Below, piece by piece: positions 62,250 through 64,000 of a stretch of 64,000 nt of DNA (the first letter of the stretch is position 1; every line of letters begins with the position of its first letter). Made by a program: the position numbers and the translations under genes. The notes under the pieces were generated by a model. It was not told where the DNA came from, made no database searches, and saw only the letters and a list, made by a program, of their open reading frames with translations. This stretch comes from Arion vulgaris. Its lineage: Eukaryota; Mollusca; Gastropoda; Stylommatophora; Arionidae. Where the stretch lies: NCBI GenBank assembly GCA_020796225.1, contig CM036756.1:58744616-58808615 (forward strand). Reading direction: 5' to 3'.

Positions 62250-62895
62250 AGCATGAACATTTTAGTTAGAAATGAAATCATTTTGTCGGAATTAAAATAT
62301 AAAACAAATTAGAGCAAATACTTTTGCCGTTTGTACTCTATTACATTGCCGGATAATATCAACTGTGTATGTCTAAATTCCGGTTACACCAAACGCATTA
62401 GTATCTTTTGACCTCTTGTTATCATCTCAGATCTATTATTACCAATGTCATAGTCATTATAGTTCACTGTAACCATTGTCCAAACCTCAGTCACTTCCAT
62501 CGCATTAACCACTTGTATTTAATGTCAACTATTGTATCTCAGTTTCATTTATCAAATGATTATTGAGTTTGAACCGATTGTTTGAATCTGTAACAGATTG
62601 AACGAACGATTTCGCTGACGCCAAGTTGCTTCACTGACATTTTGTGATTACCCCTAAAGCATTAACGATAAATAAAGTGCCAGGTGTTTTGTTTATTTCT
62701 AAATGTGATGGTCGTGAGTACAGTTACTGTCATGTATGGGAAACATACACCAATCACTTTAACGTAAACAAAATGTTTACCTTGTAAACAAAATGAAAGT
62801 ATGTTGGCATCGTTGGAAGATCACCTTTACGTGATTGTTTATTTCTTAGTTATAAACGTATTAGACTTCTATTATATTTGAATTAATCAATCAAG
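62250..62895. other. No recognisable feature
   Basis: AT-rich; no gene or repeat family identified. Confidence 0.45.
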
Positions 62896-62899
62896 TGCC

Positions 62900-63333
62900 A
62901 TGACTGCCGGCGTAGGTGATCATGTCTCTACAACTCTCTCTGCTTGGTGCATGTAATCAGTTCTGATGTCGATCTTGTGTCAAACCATGATGTCAGGTCA
63001 TCCAAAATCTTCTCACTCTGTCTTCCATGATCTCTCCTTCCCTGGATTTTACCTGTTGTCATCAAATGTTTTAAGCCATCTCTTTGCATTATATGCACGA
63101 AGAACCTTGATTGCCGGATTCTTATTATTTTGATAAGGTTTCATTGTGTGCACGCCAGATTAAAAACCTCATCGTTTGTTTTCTTCGCTGTCCATGGAAT
63201 TTTCAGCATTCTTCTGTAAACCACATCTCTGTGGCTTCCAATGATCTTATTGATTGTTTGTTCATTGTCCAGGATCCGCTGCAATACAGTTTTGGATCGA
63301 TGTAGCACTGGAATATATTTGAGTAGGTCATAT
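62900..63333 (-). pseudogene. LINE-i C-terminal region
   Basis: The minus strand gives SWTMNKQSIRSLEATEMWF, KFHGQRRKQTMRFL, then VKSREGEIMEDRVRRFW and LTQDRHQN. A block of the type W...RKLEAFEMW...RM.KI.WT..I.N is standard for the LINE region after RT. Abuts the LINE-a tail at 63335. Confidence 0.65.
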
Positions 63334-63334
63334 T

Positions 63335-63680
63335 AAAAATGCTACAGAATGCTACTTAGAATATCACGGACAGAGATAAGAACAAATGCTTCTGTTCTGC
63401 AACAGCTTGGAATTAAAGAGAGTTGGCTATTAAAGAGCATAGCTTCAAGAAAGATTAAATATTTCGGATACATCAAACAACATGAGTGCCTAGAGAAGAT
63501 AATTTTGGAGGGAAGGGTACCTGGAAGAGGAATGAGAGGAAGACGATGGGTGCAAGATGTCATTGACGATCTTAGAATGACTACTGCTGGCTCCGGTCAA
63601 CTGGCACAGAACAGAGAGATTTTCAGGACTGCTGTCATATGAGCCAAATTCCGGAAAGGACAAGCTACTTGACGATATTA
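63335..63680 (+). pseudogene. LINE-a C-terminal tail, open frame
   Basis: 97-codon frame (63349-63642): MLLRISRTEIRTNASVLQQL, KESWLLKSIASRKIKYFGYI, ECLEKIILEGRVPGRGMRGR and RWVQDVIDDLRMTTAGSGQL. Stops at a TGA in place of the next codon and then continues AKFRKGQAT, so the open frame is nearly the whole tail. Confidence 0.85.
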
Positions 63681-63744
63681 AAAATTCTAGTATTGAATAT
63701 TTTTACAGGTAGACAGATCTTATATATAAATATATATATGTTCT

Positions 63745-63955
63745 TATCGGCATAAATGGCATGTCATCTACTGAAAGTGTTGCGCAATGACACACGTCCT
63801 TCAAAGAATATTGCACAAAGTACAAGTTCCTTCGTTCCGGCAACAATGTTAGAGATTTGTAGAAAAAAATACACTCGTGAACAGTACGGATTTGAACCTA
63901 CAACCTTCGAACTCGAGGTAAAGGCTCAACCACTTAACCCCTGTGACCCACACTG
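63745..63955 (-). mobile_element. tSINE-D copy, reaching near the window end
   Basis: Reversed: 'ggcatgtcatctactgaaag', 'ttccggcaacaatgttagag', B box 'cggatttgaacctacaacct' and head 'ctcaaccacttaacccctg'. Partly duplicated internally ('acaaagtacaag'). Confidence 0.8.
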
Positions 63956-64000
63956 ACCTTAAGAAGTATTAACATCAACGAAACTCTACATAGAGATTCA

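Overview
This window looks like intergenic or intronic DNA from an AT-rich, repeat-dense invertebrate animal genome. Decayed non-LTR (LINE) retrotransposon tails, several tRNA-headed SINE families, a Penelope-like element with a GIY-YIG endonuclease and hAT/Tc1-mariner elements together fit an animal; a lophotrochozoan, perhaps a gastropod mollusc, is my guess, not something the sequence proves. I found no host protein-coding gene, no rRNA, no functional tRNA gene, and nothing bacterial. Almost every long open frame falls in a transposon relic or in a tandem repeat that happens to lack stops.

Layout. 0-4.6 kb: GAA-tailed SINE copies, LINE relics, two unclassified repeats. 4.6-7.25 kb: a 19-bp tandem array split by a complete 2,184-bp Tc1/mariner-type element with ~105-bp inverted ends, TA duplication and a frameshifted transposase. 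7.3-12.6 kb: hAT MITE, LINE tails, a ~310-bp inverted repeat pair, two SINEs. 12.9-15.3 kb: 32-bp and 23-bp minisatellites. 15.36-16.12 kb: a 5'-truncated LINE with perfect 18-bp target duplication. 17.8-26.8 kb: three hAT MITEs, a LINE with the YADD reverse transcriptase box carrying a nested SINE, a LINE split by a Penelope-like end. 27.2-28.5 kb: a GAA-SINE that grew a perfect 27-bp array, a 51-bp array and a MITE. 29-32.1 kb: SINEs and a 1.4-kb Penelope-like element inserted in a LINE and itself hit by another LINE. 32-40 kb: nested SINE-in-LINE, a fold-back Penelope-like derivative, minisatellites. 40.5-43 kb: a 137-bp satellite seeded at a GAA-SINE border. 43-64 kb: more LINE tails of at least eight types, SINEs, MITEs and minisatellites.

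Family names used below are mine. GAA-SINE is a ~250-bp retroposon beginning near CGCCCGTGTGGTG and ending (GAA)n. tSINE-A to -G have tRNA-like heads. LINE-a to LINE-n are grouped by the C-terminal peptide encoded just before the 3' end. The pieces do not work together as a pathway; what they record is a history of insertions into insertions and of tandem arrays born from transposon fragments. The most informative points are the insertions whose target duplications can be read directly, the long-spaced DD83E transposase, the GAA-SINE family, and the satellite that grew from its border.
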